NCBI GenBank assembly: GCA_009841115.1
Contig: VXML01000095.1
Span: 64,002-128,001, forward strand
Source of the DNA: Gemmatimonadota bacterium
GTDB taxonomy: Bacteria; Latescibacterota; UBA2968; UBA8231
Direction of reading: 5' to 3'
Length of the DNA: 64,000 nt
Shown here: piece by piece, positions 50,374-58,826 of the stretch
Layout: every line of letters starts with the position of its first letter
How positions within the stretch are numbered: position 1 is the first letter of the stretch
Notes under the pieces: generated by a model
Databases searched by the model: none
What the model was told of the DNA's origin: nothing
The model's input: the letters and a program-made list of their open reading frames with translations, nothing else
Program-made: the position numbers and the translations under genes

Positions 50374-52017
50374 ATGCACGCGCTAGTAAGCGGGGTCTTC
50401 ATCCTCCTGTGTACGGCCCTCTTAGCAGCCCAACCCCTGCCTACTCAGTTCACCGACCAAGCCGCTGCACTCAGCATCACGGCACGGAACGTCTCGGGCA
50501 GCACCCAAGAATACATCGTTGAAACCGCTGTGGGGGGCACGGCTTTTTTCGACTATGACAGCGACGGCGACGTCGATTTATACGTGGCCAATGGCTCCCG
50601 CTTTGAAGGCTTTCCACCGGGCCAGGAGCCGACCAATCACCTCTACCGCAACCACGGGGATCGCTTTGTCGATGTCACCACCGCCGCTGGGGTGGGCGAC
50701 ACGAGTTGGTCCATGGGGTGTGCTGCCGCGGACTACGACAACGATGGCGATCTGGACTTGTATGTGACCAACTTCGGCCGCAATACCTTCTACCAAAATC
50801 AAGGCGATGGCACGTTTGAGGATGTTACTGAAAAAGCGGGTGGCGGAGACGAAAGATGGGGCGTCGGCTGCGCTTTCGGCGATGTCGATTTAGACGGCGA
50901 TGTCGATCTGTACGTGGCCAATTATATCGACTTTTCGCGGGACTATACTTCTACGGTCCCCTGCGTATGGAAGAACGTCGATATTTTTTGCGGTCCGCGC
51001 GGGTTGCTCCCCGCTGGCGATGTATTCTACCGCAACAATGGTGACGGCACCTTGGCTGACCGTAGCGAGGAAGCTGGTATTGCTGGCGCAAAGTACTATG
51101 GGTACGGGGTTGTCTTCGGCGATTTCGACCGCAATGGTTGGCCCGATATTTTCGTCGCCAATGACTCGGCTCCCAACAATCTGTATCAGAACCAAGGCGA
51201 CGGCACCTTTGTAGATGAGGGCCTCAGCGCGGGCGTGGCCTATAGCGGCGACGGCACCGAACAGGGGTGCATGGGCGCTGCGGTCGGCGATTACGACAAC
51301 GACGGCTACTTCGATATCTTTGTCACCAACTTTGAAGGCGAGTACAATACTCTGTACAAAAATCAGGGCGGTGGATTTTTTCTCGACGTATCCTTTGTAT
51401 CTCGCGTTGCGGCGCGGGGTAATCCCGAGGTGGGATGGGGCACGGGGTTTTTCGACTTTGACAACGACGGCGATCAAGACCTCTTTGCGGCCAATGGCCA
51501 CACCTATCCCCAAGCCGACTTGCCCCATACCAACAGCAGCTATGCCGAGCCTAACTTCCTCTATCAAAATTTGGGTGACGGCATCTTTGCCGAAGTATCC
51601 GAACGCGCCGGGCCGGGCTTTGCCTTAGTGGAGGTGAGCCGAGGTGCCAGCTTTGCCGACTACGACCGCGACGGCGATATCGATATCTTCGTCTTAAATC
51701 TCAACAGCACGCCCAATCTCCTGCGCAACGATGGCGGCAACGAGGGCAACTACTTGCAAATCGCCACCGTAGGCACCCGCAGCAACCGCGATGGAATCGG
51801 CACCCGGATCGAAATAAGCGCCGAGGGGAGGCGCCAGGTCGCCGAGGTGCGCAGTGGCACCAGCTTTCTCTCCCACAGCGATCTTAAGGTGCACTTTGGC
51901 TTGGGCACGGCCTCTATTGTCGAAAGCGTCGTCCTCTACTGGCCCAGTGGCACAGTCCAGACGCTGCGCGATGTGGCGGCCAATCAGGTGCTGACCGTGC
52001 ACGAGCCGGCTGATTAG
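50374..52017 (+). CDS. CRTAC1-type secreted FG-GAP/ASPIC-UnbV protein (copy 2)
   Basis: 547 residues. Signal peptide about 1-19 (ending LAAQ). The beta-propeller with calcium loops begins near 60 (DYDSDGDVDLYV, DYDNDGDLDLYV, DVDLDGDVDLYV, DYDNDGYFDIFV, DFDNDGDQDLFA), followed by the ASPIC/UnbV domain in the last 95 residues (IGTRIEISAEGRRQVAEVRSG, LKVHFGLGTA, VVLYWPSGTVQTLRDV). It differs from copy 1 in its opening (TQEYIVETAVGGTAFFDYD in place of YYYVETFGAG) and in a CVWKNVDIFCGPRG segment with two cysteines likely to bond. It follows the glycosyltransferase-like gene by 47 bases and may be read from the same transcript; the genes after it are on the other strand. Confidence 0.92.
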   Translation: MHALVSGVFILLCTALLAAQPLPTQFTDQAAALSITARNVSGSTQEYIVETAVGGTAFFDYDSDGDVDLYVANGSRFEGFPPGQEPTNHLYRNHGDRFVDVTTAAGVGDTSWSMGCAAADYDNDGDLDLYVTNFGRNTFYQNQGDGTFEDVTEKAGGGDERWGVGCAFGDVDLDGDVDLYVANYIDFSRDYTSTVPCVWKNVDIFCGPRGLLPAGDVFYRNNGDGTLADRSEEAGIAGAKYYGYGVVFGDFDRNGWPDIFVANDSAPNNLYQNQGDGTFVDEGLSAGVAYSGDGTEQGCMGAAVGDYDNDGYFDIFVTNFEGEYNTLYKNQGGGFFLDVSFVSRVAARGNPEVGWGTGFFDFDNDGDQDLFAANGHTYPQADLPHTNSSYAEPNFLYQNLGDGIFAEVSERAGPGFALVEVSRGASFADYDRDGDIDIFVLNLNSTPNLLRNDGGNEGNYLQIATVGTRSNRDGIGTRIEISAEGRRQVAEVRSGTSFLSHSDLKVHFGLGTASIVESVVLYWPSGTVQTLRDVAANQVLTVHEPAD

Positions 52018-52051
52018 GAATTGTAGGAACTGTAGGAGCTGGCCGAATGAG

Positions 52052-54001
52052 CTACCACCGCGTCACCACTGCATCCCACCCTGCAATCAGATCTACTGCC
52101 ATCCACAACCCTGCGCTGCTGACTTGGCCCAATACCATGCCGAGAAAAAAGGGCCGCAGGCGGCGAAAGAGTTTGACGCCGCCGTACTTCAAGACGATCC
52201 ACTTTGCCAGCCAGCCCAGCGCCATACTCGACCAAGCGAAAAACATCACATAGGTCCCCCCCACCGGCAGGCCGATCGGGTGGATGGGCCACCACAAGAA
52301 GCGGTGGCGTAGGTACAACAGCAGAAACATCAGCCCGGCCCCAAAGCCGGTGAATGCGCCCCGCGGACCCCAGAAGTTCCACGCGGCCACCGGATTGAGC
52401 TGATTTGCTGCCATATCGTTAAACGTCCAGCGGCCCATAATGCTGTAGAACCAGTAGTGTAAATTGACCCCGCCGTAGGTGTAGGCGATGGAAAGTACTG
52501 TCCAAGCCGAGGCGACCAAGCTCACGGCTATTGCTATGAGCAAAGCCCAAAAGAGCGGCGGTCGGCGCGTTCCGACGACTTCGGCCAGCCGAGTGCTGTT
52601 GGAAGCCGCGGCCATAACGGTCGTGCGGATATCCCCGGCCCAGCCATTGGCAAATCCGAGCACCATCAAGCCGCGCGGTCCAATGGGTGCCGTGCCCAGC
52701 GCGTTGATCGCAAAGGCTGATGGCGTCATCTGCGCCCGGCCATATCCCATGCCCCCTTCGGCGACGATCCGCGTCAAACCGACGAATACCACAAAGGCGA
52801 TAACGAGCAATAGCAGTGCCGCTCCCACGGGCAATCCCGCACTTTTCAACCATAAGACCGCGTAGAGGAAGGCCCCGATCAGGATCCACACGGCCTTGCG
52901 ATAGGAGAGCATTTGCCTCGCCTCCTCTCCCGGGTCCTTCTTTTTCCACGCTCCGACGACCACTTCTTTGAGGTGCCGTCGGGCGGTCCATAAGCTGGCC
53001 GCCACGAGGGCAATCAACGCTCCCATGGCCTGCTGGGCGGTGGCGATAGACCCTTCGGTATGCATCAGCCGGATTTCTGCAATGCTGAACCCAAGGGTGT
53101 TGAAAAGGCCCAACTGGAAGAAGTTGACCAAGTAGAAAAACCACAGACTAAAGGAGACCTCCAAACTCAGAAAGTACGTCAGGCCAAGGACGATAAACCA
53201 CAGGTTGAATAAGACGCCTCGCATGTCGTGGAAGATGGCCAATTGGGTTGACAACTCGATGGGAGCAATAAAGGGATAGTACTTGTGTAGGGCATTGATT
53301 CCCAAGAGGACGAAGGGAATGGCAAATCCCAACCACATCAGCGGTTCCTTCAGAAAGGGGTTGACTGCCGAGGGTCTGTCGTCCTCGTGGATCATGTACA
53401 GCGGCAACTGGACGAGCGGAAAGATCAAGCGCTCATTGCGTGCCCATTGTTCGTGGAGCAGAGCCGACAGGGCGATCATCATCAAATAGAGCGCGCCCAA
53501 AAAAGAAGCCCACGCCAACAGGGGTACTAACCATGCTCCCCAAGGGATGGCCACCTCTTGGGGCAGCCCTTCGTAGAAGTACTTGACCGCCATCGGGTCT
53601 TGCGGTGCCAGCCACGGCTGGATATGGGGATGGAGCAGTTCGGCCCAGTTGTTTTCAGGGGTGGCATAGTAATAGACTCCGGCCAAAAAGGGGACCAATT
53701 GAGCCGTGACCCCAGTGGAGGGAATCGCCGAAGCCGCGACCATCATGGCGTAGATTACCACTAGCTCCTGGGCCGATAAGCTCCATTTGCGTCCGATCCA
53801 CTTGAGCGGAATGTTGACTAATAGCAGGAGGAAGAGGAGGAAAATCGCGCTCAGGGCGATGAAATCGCCGGTCCAATCGAGGGTCCCCATCACCAGAAGG
53901 CCATAGGGAAAAACCGTGTTGATCACCACGGCCATCAACGCGCCGACGAGCAAGGCACGATATGGCACCCATCTTTTATTGCTATCGACGAATTGACTCA
54001 T
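52052..54001 (-). CDS. Polytopic membrane protein, DUF6785/OPT-like transporter
   Basis: 649 residues with about fourteen hydrophobic helices and no signal peptide. I associate the overall pattern with the DUF6785/DUF6784 group found in Planctomycetes, Latescibacterota and relatives and distantly related to OPT oligopeptide transporters: an early SAQELVVIYAMMVAASAIPSTG, then a middle RIVAEGGMGYGRAQMTPSAF, then PIHPIGLPVGGTYVMFFAWS with KYGGVKLFRRLRPFFLGMVLG. The last motifs are very like OPT helix signatures. Substrate unknown; a peptide or metal-chelate transporter is the family expectation. Its start lies five bases after the stop of the gene at 54007-56541, with the ribosome site AGAGG inside that gap, so the two are translationally coupled. 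Confidence 0.75.
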   Translation of the reverse strand: MSQFVDSNKRWVPYRALLVGALMAVVINTVFPYGLLVMGTLDWTGDFIALSAIFLLFLLLLVNIPLKWIGRKWSLSAQELVVIYAMMVAASAIPSTGVTAQLVPFLAGVYYYATPENNWAELLHPHIQPWLAPQDPMAVKYFYEGLPQEVAIPWGAWLVPLLAWASFLGALYLMMIALSALLHEQWARNERLIFPLVQLPLYMIHEDDRPSAVNPFLKEPLMWLGFAIPFVLLGINALHKYYPFIAPIELSTQLAIFHDMRGVLFNLWFIVLGLTYFLSLEVSFSLWFFYLVNFFQLGLFNTLGFSIAEIRLMHTEGSIATAQQAMGALIALVAASLWTARRHLKEVVVGAWKKKDPGEEARQMLSYRKAVWILIGAFLYAVLWLKSAGLPVGAALLLLVIAFVVFVGLTRIVAEGGMGYGRAQMTPSAFAINALGTAPIGPRGLMVLGFANGWAGDIRTTVMAAASNSTRLAEVVGTRRPPLFWALLIAIAVSLVASAWTVLSIAYTYGGVNLHYWFYSIMGRWTFNDMAANQLNPVAAWNFWGPRGAFTGFGAGLMFLLLYLRHRFLWWPIHPIGLPVGGTYVMFFAWSSMALGWLAKWIVLKYGGVKLFRRLRPFFLGMVLGQVSSAGLWMAVDLIAGWDAVVTRW

Positions 54002-54006
54002 AGCCT

Positions 54007-56541
54007 CTATTCGTCTTGGGGCGGTCGCCGGACAAGTTGCTCGGCCAATAGGTCGAGAAAATAGGCCGACGGTCTATCTGCGGGATTCGCTTGGAGCGCG
54101 CGCTGGTAAGCCATTGCCGCGGCTCGGTCGCGGTTTTGCAGCCGCATGATATCCCCCTCTAGCGCGTGCTCGCCAGCCTTGAAATAGACCTCAATTTTTT
54201 CTCGTACTATAGCAGAGGGCGTCGTCAACAGCGACAGGGCCGAGGTGCGGTGCGGTGCCAAATGCTCCAATACTTCCCACGAGCCGCTGCTGTAGCCCTT
54301 CGGGCTGACAAAGCTGATGTAGGGATGGTCGTCGGTGTTGAGAGGACCTTCTCCCACATAGCGCCGCAGGGCGACCTCGTCCATCACCAGAGTGTTCAAG
54401 AGCGCAAATGCGTTCCCCATGTCAATGTTCTCTAAGCTGCGATACACTCGCGGCGGTGTCATCTTCTCGTTGAGCATCTTCCAATCAATCGCCTGCGGCT
54501 GCATGGTCCCCACCATGATCGAGTAGTTGTTCGAGCGCCACAAGGTGGTGTGGGGAAAGACGTGCTGAAAGGTTCGCACGATGGTCTTGTAGTCGTCTGG
54601 CGGCAGGCCGTGAAAGGGCAGCCACTGGGCCATGATCCCGTCGGCACTCAGATGTGCCCGACACAACTCGTAAAATTCCTTTGTGTAGAGCACCCAGCTA
54701 TCGGCGCTCGTCGGATGAGTGGCGTCTCCGGTGATGATCTGGTAGGTGTCGCGGCTGGAGAGGAGAAAATTGCGACCGTCGTCGATAACTAACTCGATAT
54801 TCCACGCCGTCGGATTCTCGAGCACGTGGTGATTGAATTCGCCAAAGTGCAACCGGGCCGCGTCTATCACCTCCGGCACCAATTCGACGCAAGTAATGCG
54901 GCGCGGCTCGTACTGGGCTGCGCCCCCCAAGGCGATGCCGCCGCCCAAGGAGACGACCAAGACCTCTTGCGGATCGGGATGCAAGAGTAGGGGCAGATGG
55001 CCCAATAGGCGGAAAATTTGCAGCGAACTGTAGTCGGTAGGCACCTGGCCGCCCCCATTGAGCGCCATTTTGCGGAAACCATCGGTTTGCTGTTCGACGG
55101 TGATGACGCCTTCGGCCCCCTCTTGGTAAAACACCAGTTCTCGGTTGACCGCCGTCGGTTCCGCAATGCGTCGCAGTACATCCGAGGGTACTAGGACTAG
55201 CAGGAGTGCCAAACCCGCCGCCCCGCACCAGATCAGCCGCTTGCGTTGCTGGCTAACTAAGGCAAGGGTTAGGCCAACCAAGCCATTCAACGCGGCTAGT
55301 ACCTTGACGCTCCACTCGGTTCCGAGTAGCGGGATCAGCACAAACCCCGTCACAAAGGCCCCCCCAACAGCACCCAAGCTGTTGACTGCGCCGATGTCCC
55401 CTATGCCGCGCCCCAACCGTGCCAGTTGCCGCGTGTAGATTTGGCCGACCAGCGGAAAGATAACGCCCATCGCCACGGTCGGCAGCAACATGATGGAGAC
55501 GGCCGTAAAAAACACGCCGGTTCGCGACACCCACCACGAATCCGCCCGCTGGATCGGCTCCACGAGGACGGATAAATGGGCAAAGGCCAACACGGACAGG
55601 GCACCGCACGCGCCGATCAAAAACTGGATCCCGACAAAAATCGAGAGCAAATCTGGCCGCCGCGTCAGCAGCCGACTGCCCAGCCATCCCCCCAAGGCCA
55701 GTCCACTCAAAAAGGCCACCAAGACAATGCTGAACTCGTAGTGTGAGTTGAAGGAGAAACTCACCATCAACAGCCGCATCCACGCCACTTCGTAGCCTAG
55801 GGCGGCAAAACCGGAGATGGCAAAGCCGGCCAACACGCCCCACAGGATGCGGTCAGAGTGCGCGGTTTCTTTTGTTGCCGCCCCTTCATCGACGTCGACG
55901 GCTCGTTGCCCTCCCCACAGCCAAGCCGCGCCCGCGACCAAGAAATTCACCACGGCGATGGCTTGCGTCGTCCCCTGCAAACCCAGCCCTTCCATCAGTC
56001 CAAAGGTCGCCGCCAACACTCCGACGACTGCGCCCAGTGTGTTGATCGCATAGAGTTGTCCGACCCGACCGCCCAACCTGCCCAGCCGCCGCACCGCAAA
56101 CTTGGCCATGACTGGTAGGGTGCCCCCCATCAGTGCCGTGGGGATCAGGAGCAAGGCAAAGCAGAGGCCGAAGCGGGCTAGGGAAAAGAGGTAGAAGTTC
56201 CCCTGTAATCCCACTAAAGCTCCGTAGGCATTGCCCAAATTCGCGCTGATGCTGGGAAAGAAAAGGGCGAAAAGACCGATGCCGACTTCTAGCGCGGCAA
56301 AAATCCGCAGGGGGTGCTTGCAGCGGTCGATGTACCGCCCCAAAACCCAGCTACCCAAGGCTAGGCCAGCCATGAAGGCGCTGAGCACGGTGCTAGTAGC
56401 TAGCAGGGTGGTGCCGAAGACCACGGTCAGCATCCGCGCCCACACTACCTGATAGACTAAGCTGCTGACTCCCGAAAAAAAGAACAGGACCAAGAGCGCC
56501 TTTTGTTCAGACTGCTCCAAGTCCCGATCGCGTTCTTCCAC
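54007..56541 (-). CDS. Membrane-fused spermidine-synthase-like protein (MFS/SpdS fusion)
   Basis: 844 residues from a GTG. Residues 1-475 hold about thirteen membrane helices in two related halves (FFFSGVSSLVYQVVWARML in the first, GFAALGYEVAWMRLLMVSF in the second), as in 'fused MFS/spermidine synthase' proteins. From about 490 a soluble aminopropyltransferase-like domain follows, with a glycine loop near 530 (VVSLGGGIALGG), an acidic VELVPEVIDAARLHF that would hold the nucleoside, and VIDDGRNFLL then TGDATHPTSADSW. The last 60 residues look like one or two TPRs (MAYQRALQANPADRPSAYFL). Despite the name, few such proteins are proven polyamine synthases; acting on or exporting an unknown metabolite is equally possible. 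It is coupled to the DUF6785-like transporter behind it. Confidence 0.88.
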   Translation of the reverse strand: MEERDRDLEQSEQKALLVLFFFSGVSSLVYQVVWARMLTVVFGTTLLATSTVLSAFMAGLALGSWVLGRYIDRCKHPLRIFAALEVGIGLFALFFPSISANLGNAYGALVGLQGNFYLFSLARFGLCFALLLIPTALMGGTLPVMAKFAVRRLGRLGGRVGQLYAINTLGAVVGVLAATFGLMEGLGLQGTTQAIAVVNFLVAGAAWLWGGQRAVDVDEGAATKETAHSDRILWGVLAGFAISGFAALGYEVAWMRLLMVSFSFNSHYEFSIVLVAFLSGLALGGWLGSRLLTRRPDLLSIFVGIQFLIGACGALSVLAFAHLSVLVEPIQRADSWWVSRTGVFFTAVSIMLLPTVAMGVIFPLVGQIYTRQLARLGRGIGDIGAVNSLGAVGGAFVTGFVLIPLLGTEWSVKVLAALNGLVGLTLALVSQQRKRLIWCGAAGLALLLVLVPSDVLRRIAEPTAVNRELVFYQEGAEGVITVEQQTDGFRKMALNGGGQVPTDYSSLQIFRLLGHLPLLLHPDPQEVLVVSLGGGIALGGAAQYEPRRITCVELVPEVIDAARLHFGEFNHHVLENPTAWNIELVIDDGRNFLLSSRDTYQIITGDATHPTSADSWVLYTKEFYELCRAHLSADGIMAQWLPFHGLPPDDYKTIVRTFQHVFPHTTLWRSNNYSIMVGTMQPQAIDWKMLNEKMTPPRVYRSLENIDMGNAFALLNTLVMDEVALRRYVGEGPLNTDDHPYISFVSPKGYSSGSWEVLEHLAPHRTSALSLLTTPSAIVREKIEVYFKAGEHALEGDIMRLQNRDRAAAMAYQRALQANPADRPSAYFLDLLAEQLVRRPPQDE

Positions 56542-56598
56542 GCTGAATGCTCTTTTTAAGAAGTAATGTTACGCGCGAGTACGTTGATGCCGGGGTGC

Positions 56599-56658
56599 GC
56601 TTCGACAAGCTCAGCGCCCTGCTTTGATCGGCGCAATACGGGCTGAGCTTGTCGAAGC
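56599..56658. repeat. 17-bp perfect inverted repeat in an intergenic region
   Basis: GCTTCGACAAGCTCAGC at 56599-56615 and its exact complement at 56642-56658, with a 26-base spacer. It lies between two minus-strand genes, close to the REP-like hairpin at 56671. The CTTCGACAAGCTCAG arm is of a type widely scattered in environmental genomes; no second copy is present in this window. Confidence 0.75.
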
Positions 56659-56670
56659 CCGCCAGCGGAT

Positions 56671-56698
56671 GTAGGGGCGGTTCTCGAACCGCCCTTAC
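56671..56698. repeat. REP-like hairpin, second copy
   Basis: GTAGGGGCGGTT and AACCGCCCTTAC arms with one mismatch and the loop CTCG. It ends on the stop codon of the CRTAC1 gene at 56698, mirroring the yejF case at 17966, where a stop codon is also built into the palindrome. Confidence 0.7.
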
Positions 56699-58653
56699 TA
56701 TGGTTCCTCTATAGTGAGTCGCTGATTTGTCTGGATGGGGCCGTCCAAGGTCTGCTCCTGACCCGAGGGCCAGCGCACTGTTAGGCGATCCACCGCCGCT
56801 GTCTCTCCCAAGCCAAAGTAGAGTCCATAAACGCTCTGCGACAGATACCCCGACTGTCCATCCTGCACTTGGGTATATACCTGATCGCCGGCCTCCACCG
56901 CGACCACCGCGCCCAACCCATCCCGATTCGACGACTTGCCCACTAGCACCACTTCCACATAGCGCACCGTCCGACGCTGACTCAGGTCGCTGAGCAAGAC
57001 CAGCGGCACCCCATTGAATTCATTGGTCACAATGTCGAGATCGCCATCGCCCTCCACATCGAACAACGCCGACGAGCGCGTCCCCAAAGCACCGTACACC
57101 AGCAAGCCCCCTTCCTGCCCCTCGCAGCGCTTGTGCTTTAAATCCGCCTCGTCGCAGTCGAGGGCAAACCACGGCTGCGCGGTGCGATTGTCGCGTCGCG
57201 GCTCCACACCTAACACAAACTCGCTGTCTAGGAAGCCGCGTCCTTGGTCGTTGAGCAAGACAGTGTTGATCCCATAGCGAAAGGGGTAATTCATGCTCGA
57301 AGCCACGAACACATCCTGCCAGCCATCGGCGTTGAGATCGCCGCTGCTCAACCCCCACGGCCAATAATTTTCAGCACCGATTAGGTCGGAGATTTCTTCG
57401 AACTGCCCCCCGTCTAGGTGGTGGTAAAAGGCATTGCCGAAGATACTTAACCCCTCGCTGCGCAAAAAATCGTCTGGATATTGGATATACGACTTGATTT
57501 TTTCGTCCCAAGGCCCTACCGGCTGACTCATATCGGAGTGCATATCGGAGACGAAGAGATCCAGCCGACCGTCGTTGTCGTAGTCGAAGGCCTTGATTCC
57601 CATCGAACCCCACGGCGTTTTGGGGAACACCTCGCGGCTCTTTTTAACGAAATGCTGCCCTGCCACATTCTCGTAGTAGGAGTCGTGCCCCTGCATGTTG
57701 AGTACGTAGAGGTCTTGCCAGCCGTCTCCGTTGAAATCCACCGGACTGGCGTCGCCCGACCAGCTCGAATCCGACAACCCCGCTTCGTGCGAGACGTCGG
57801 CGAAAACCCGCTGCCCGAGATTCTTGAACAGTGTGCTCTGCTCGTAGCGCTCGGGCTTCAAATGCCCAGAGAAGGCGTCCTTGAAACCTCGGTAGTACTG
57901 ATAGGTCGGCCCCGTCTCCAGTCGCGTTGGATCGACAGACGCCGTCCCCGTTTCGTCTTTGGTATAGATTCCCACATTGGTCACAAACAGATCCAGCAAG
58001 CCATCGTTATTGTAGTCGAAGAACTCACCGGACGACGAGTGCGCCTGCCAACCCGTGCCCGAATGCTCGGTTATATCCTCAAAGCGGCCAGCCCCGTCGT
58101 TGACCAAGAGCTGGTTGCCCAACCGCACGGCCGTGGCGTACAGATCGACATCGCCGTCGTTGTCAATGTCGCCAAACGACGCGCTCACCCCGATCCTATC
58201 GGCCAACTCCAAACTCGGCGTGGTGTAATTTTCAAAGCGCGCCCCGCTGAGATTGCGCCAGAGCTGATTGCCTCCCACTTGGGTCGTAAAGTAGAGGTCG
58301 TAGAGACCATCGCCATCCACGTCCCCCACGGCTAGCCCATTGCCATGATCGTAGTGGACCGGGATATGGTCCTTGGCTGAATCCTCTACCACTCTATTGC
58401 GAAATGTAATGCCGCTGGCTTTGAGTTGGTCGGTAAAGGAGAAGTCGCAAAAGACCTCGTAGGCTTGGGCCGCCTCCAATTGGGCTTGCTGGCGGGGCAC
58501 CAACCACGACGGGTCGACGATTGCGGCCGGTTCGGGAAAGGGCTTGAGAATTTTTGCCGATCTTGAGGTGTCAGATTCAGCGTGGGCGGTTTTTAAGGAA
58601 GTGAACGCAAGAATACACAGCGCAAAGAGGAAAGCTGCCTGATAATTCGGCAT
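56698..58653 (-). CDS. CRTAC1-type secreted FG-GAP/ASPIC-UnbV protein (copy 3)
   Basis: 651 residues. Signal peptide about 1-25 (ending THA). It differs from the other copies: a 70-residue helical prelude (VDPSWLVPRQQAQLEAAQAYEV), then SGITFRNRVVEDSAKDHI and HYDHGNGLAVGDVDGDGLYDL. Propeller blades continue with DIDNDGDVDLYA, DYNNDGLLDLFV, DFNGDGWQDLYV, DYDNDGRLDLFV, DLNADGWQDVFV and DVEGDGDLDIVT. A CDEADLKHKRC disulfide-sized loop sits near 510. The ASPIC/UnbV tail (DGLGAVVAVEAGDQVYTQVQ, LYFGLGETA, LTVRWPSGQEQTL) is complete. The HYDHGNG box is common in the longer CRTAC1 branch. It points away from the pentapeptide-CRTAC1 gene, with about 170 bases of shared upstream DNA. Confidence 0.92.
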   Translation of the reverse strand: MPNYQAAFLFALCILAFTSLKTAHAESDTSRSAKILKPFPEPAAIVDPSWLVPRQQAQLEAAQAYEVFCDFSFTDQLKASGITFRNRVVEDSAKDHIPVHYDHGNGLAVGDVDGDGLYDLYFTTQVGGNQLWRNLSGARFENYTTPSLELADRIGVSASFGDIDNDGDVDLYATAVRLGNQLLVNDGAGRFEDITEHSGTGWQAHSSSGEFFDYNNDGLLDLFVTNVGIYTKDETGTASVDPTRLETGPTYQYYRGFKDAFSGHLKPERYEQSTLFKNLGQRVFADVSHEAGLSDSSWSGDASPVDFNGDGWQDLYVLNMQGHDSYYENVAGQHFVKKSREVFPKTPWGSMGIKAFDYDNDGRLDLFVSDMHSDMSQPVGPWDEKIKSYIQYPDDFLRSEGLSIFGNAFYHHLDGGQFEEISDLIGAENYWPWGLSSGDLNADGWQDVFVASSMNYPFRYGINTVLLNDQGRGFLDSEFVLGVEPRRDNRTAQPWFALDCDEADLKHKRCEGQEGGLLVYGALGTRSSALFDVEGDGDLDIVTNEFNGVPLVLLSDLSQRRTVRYVEVVLVGKSSNRDGLGAVVAVEAGDQVYTQVQDGQSGYLSQSVYGLYFGLGETAAVDRLTVRWPSGQEQTLDGPIQTNQRLTIEEP

Positions 58654-58826
58654 GGTCTATATTTTCGACGTATTTGGGCGTTTATGAGAGTGATTTTGCG
58701 TTGAGATGGGCGTTAAAAAAAGTAGCATGTACTCCTTATGTCAAGCGATTGTGCCTTGCCGCCCCGGCCTTGTGTCGGATATTATGGACTCCCGCAGAAA
58801 GCCAAAGTCCTGAGCTTACGCAAACC

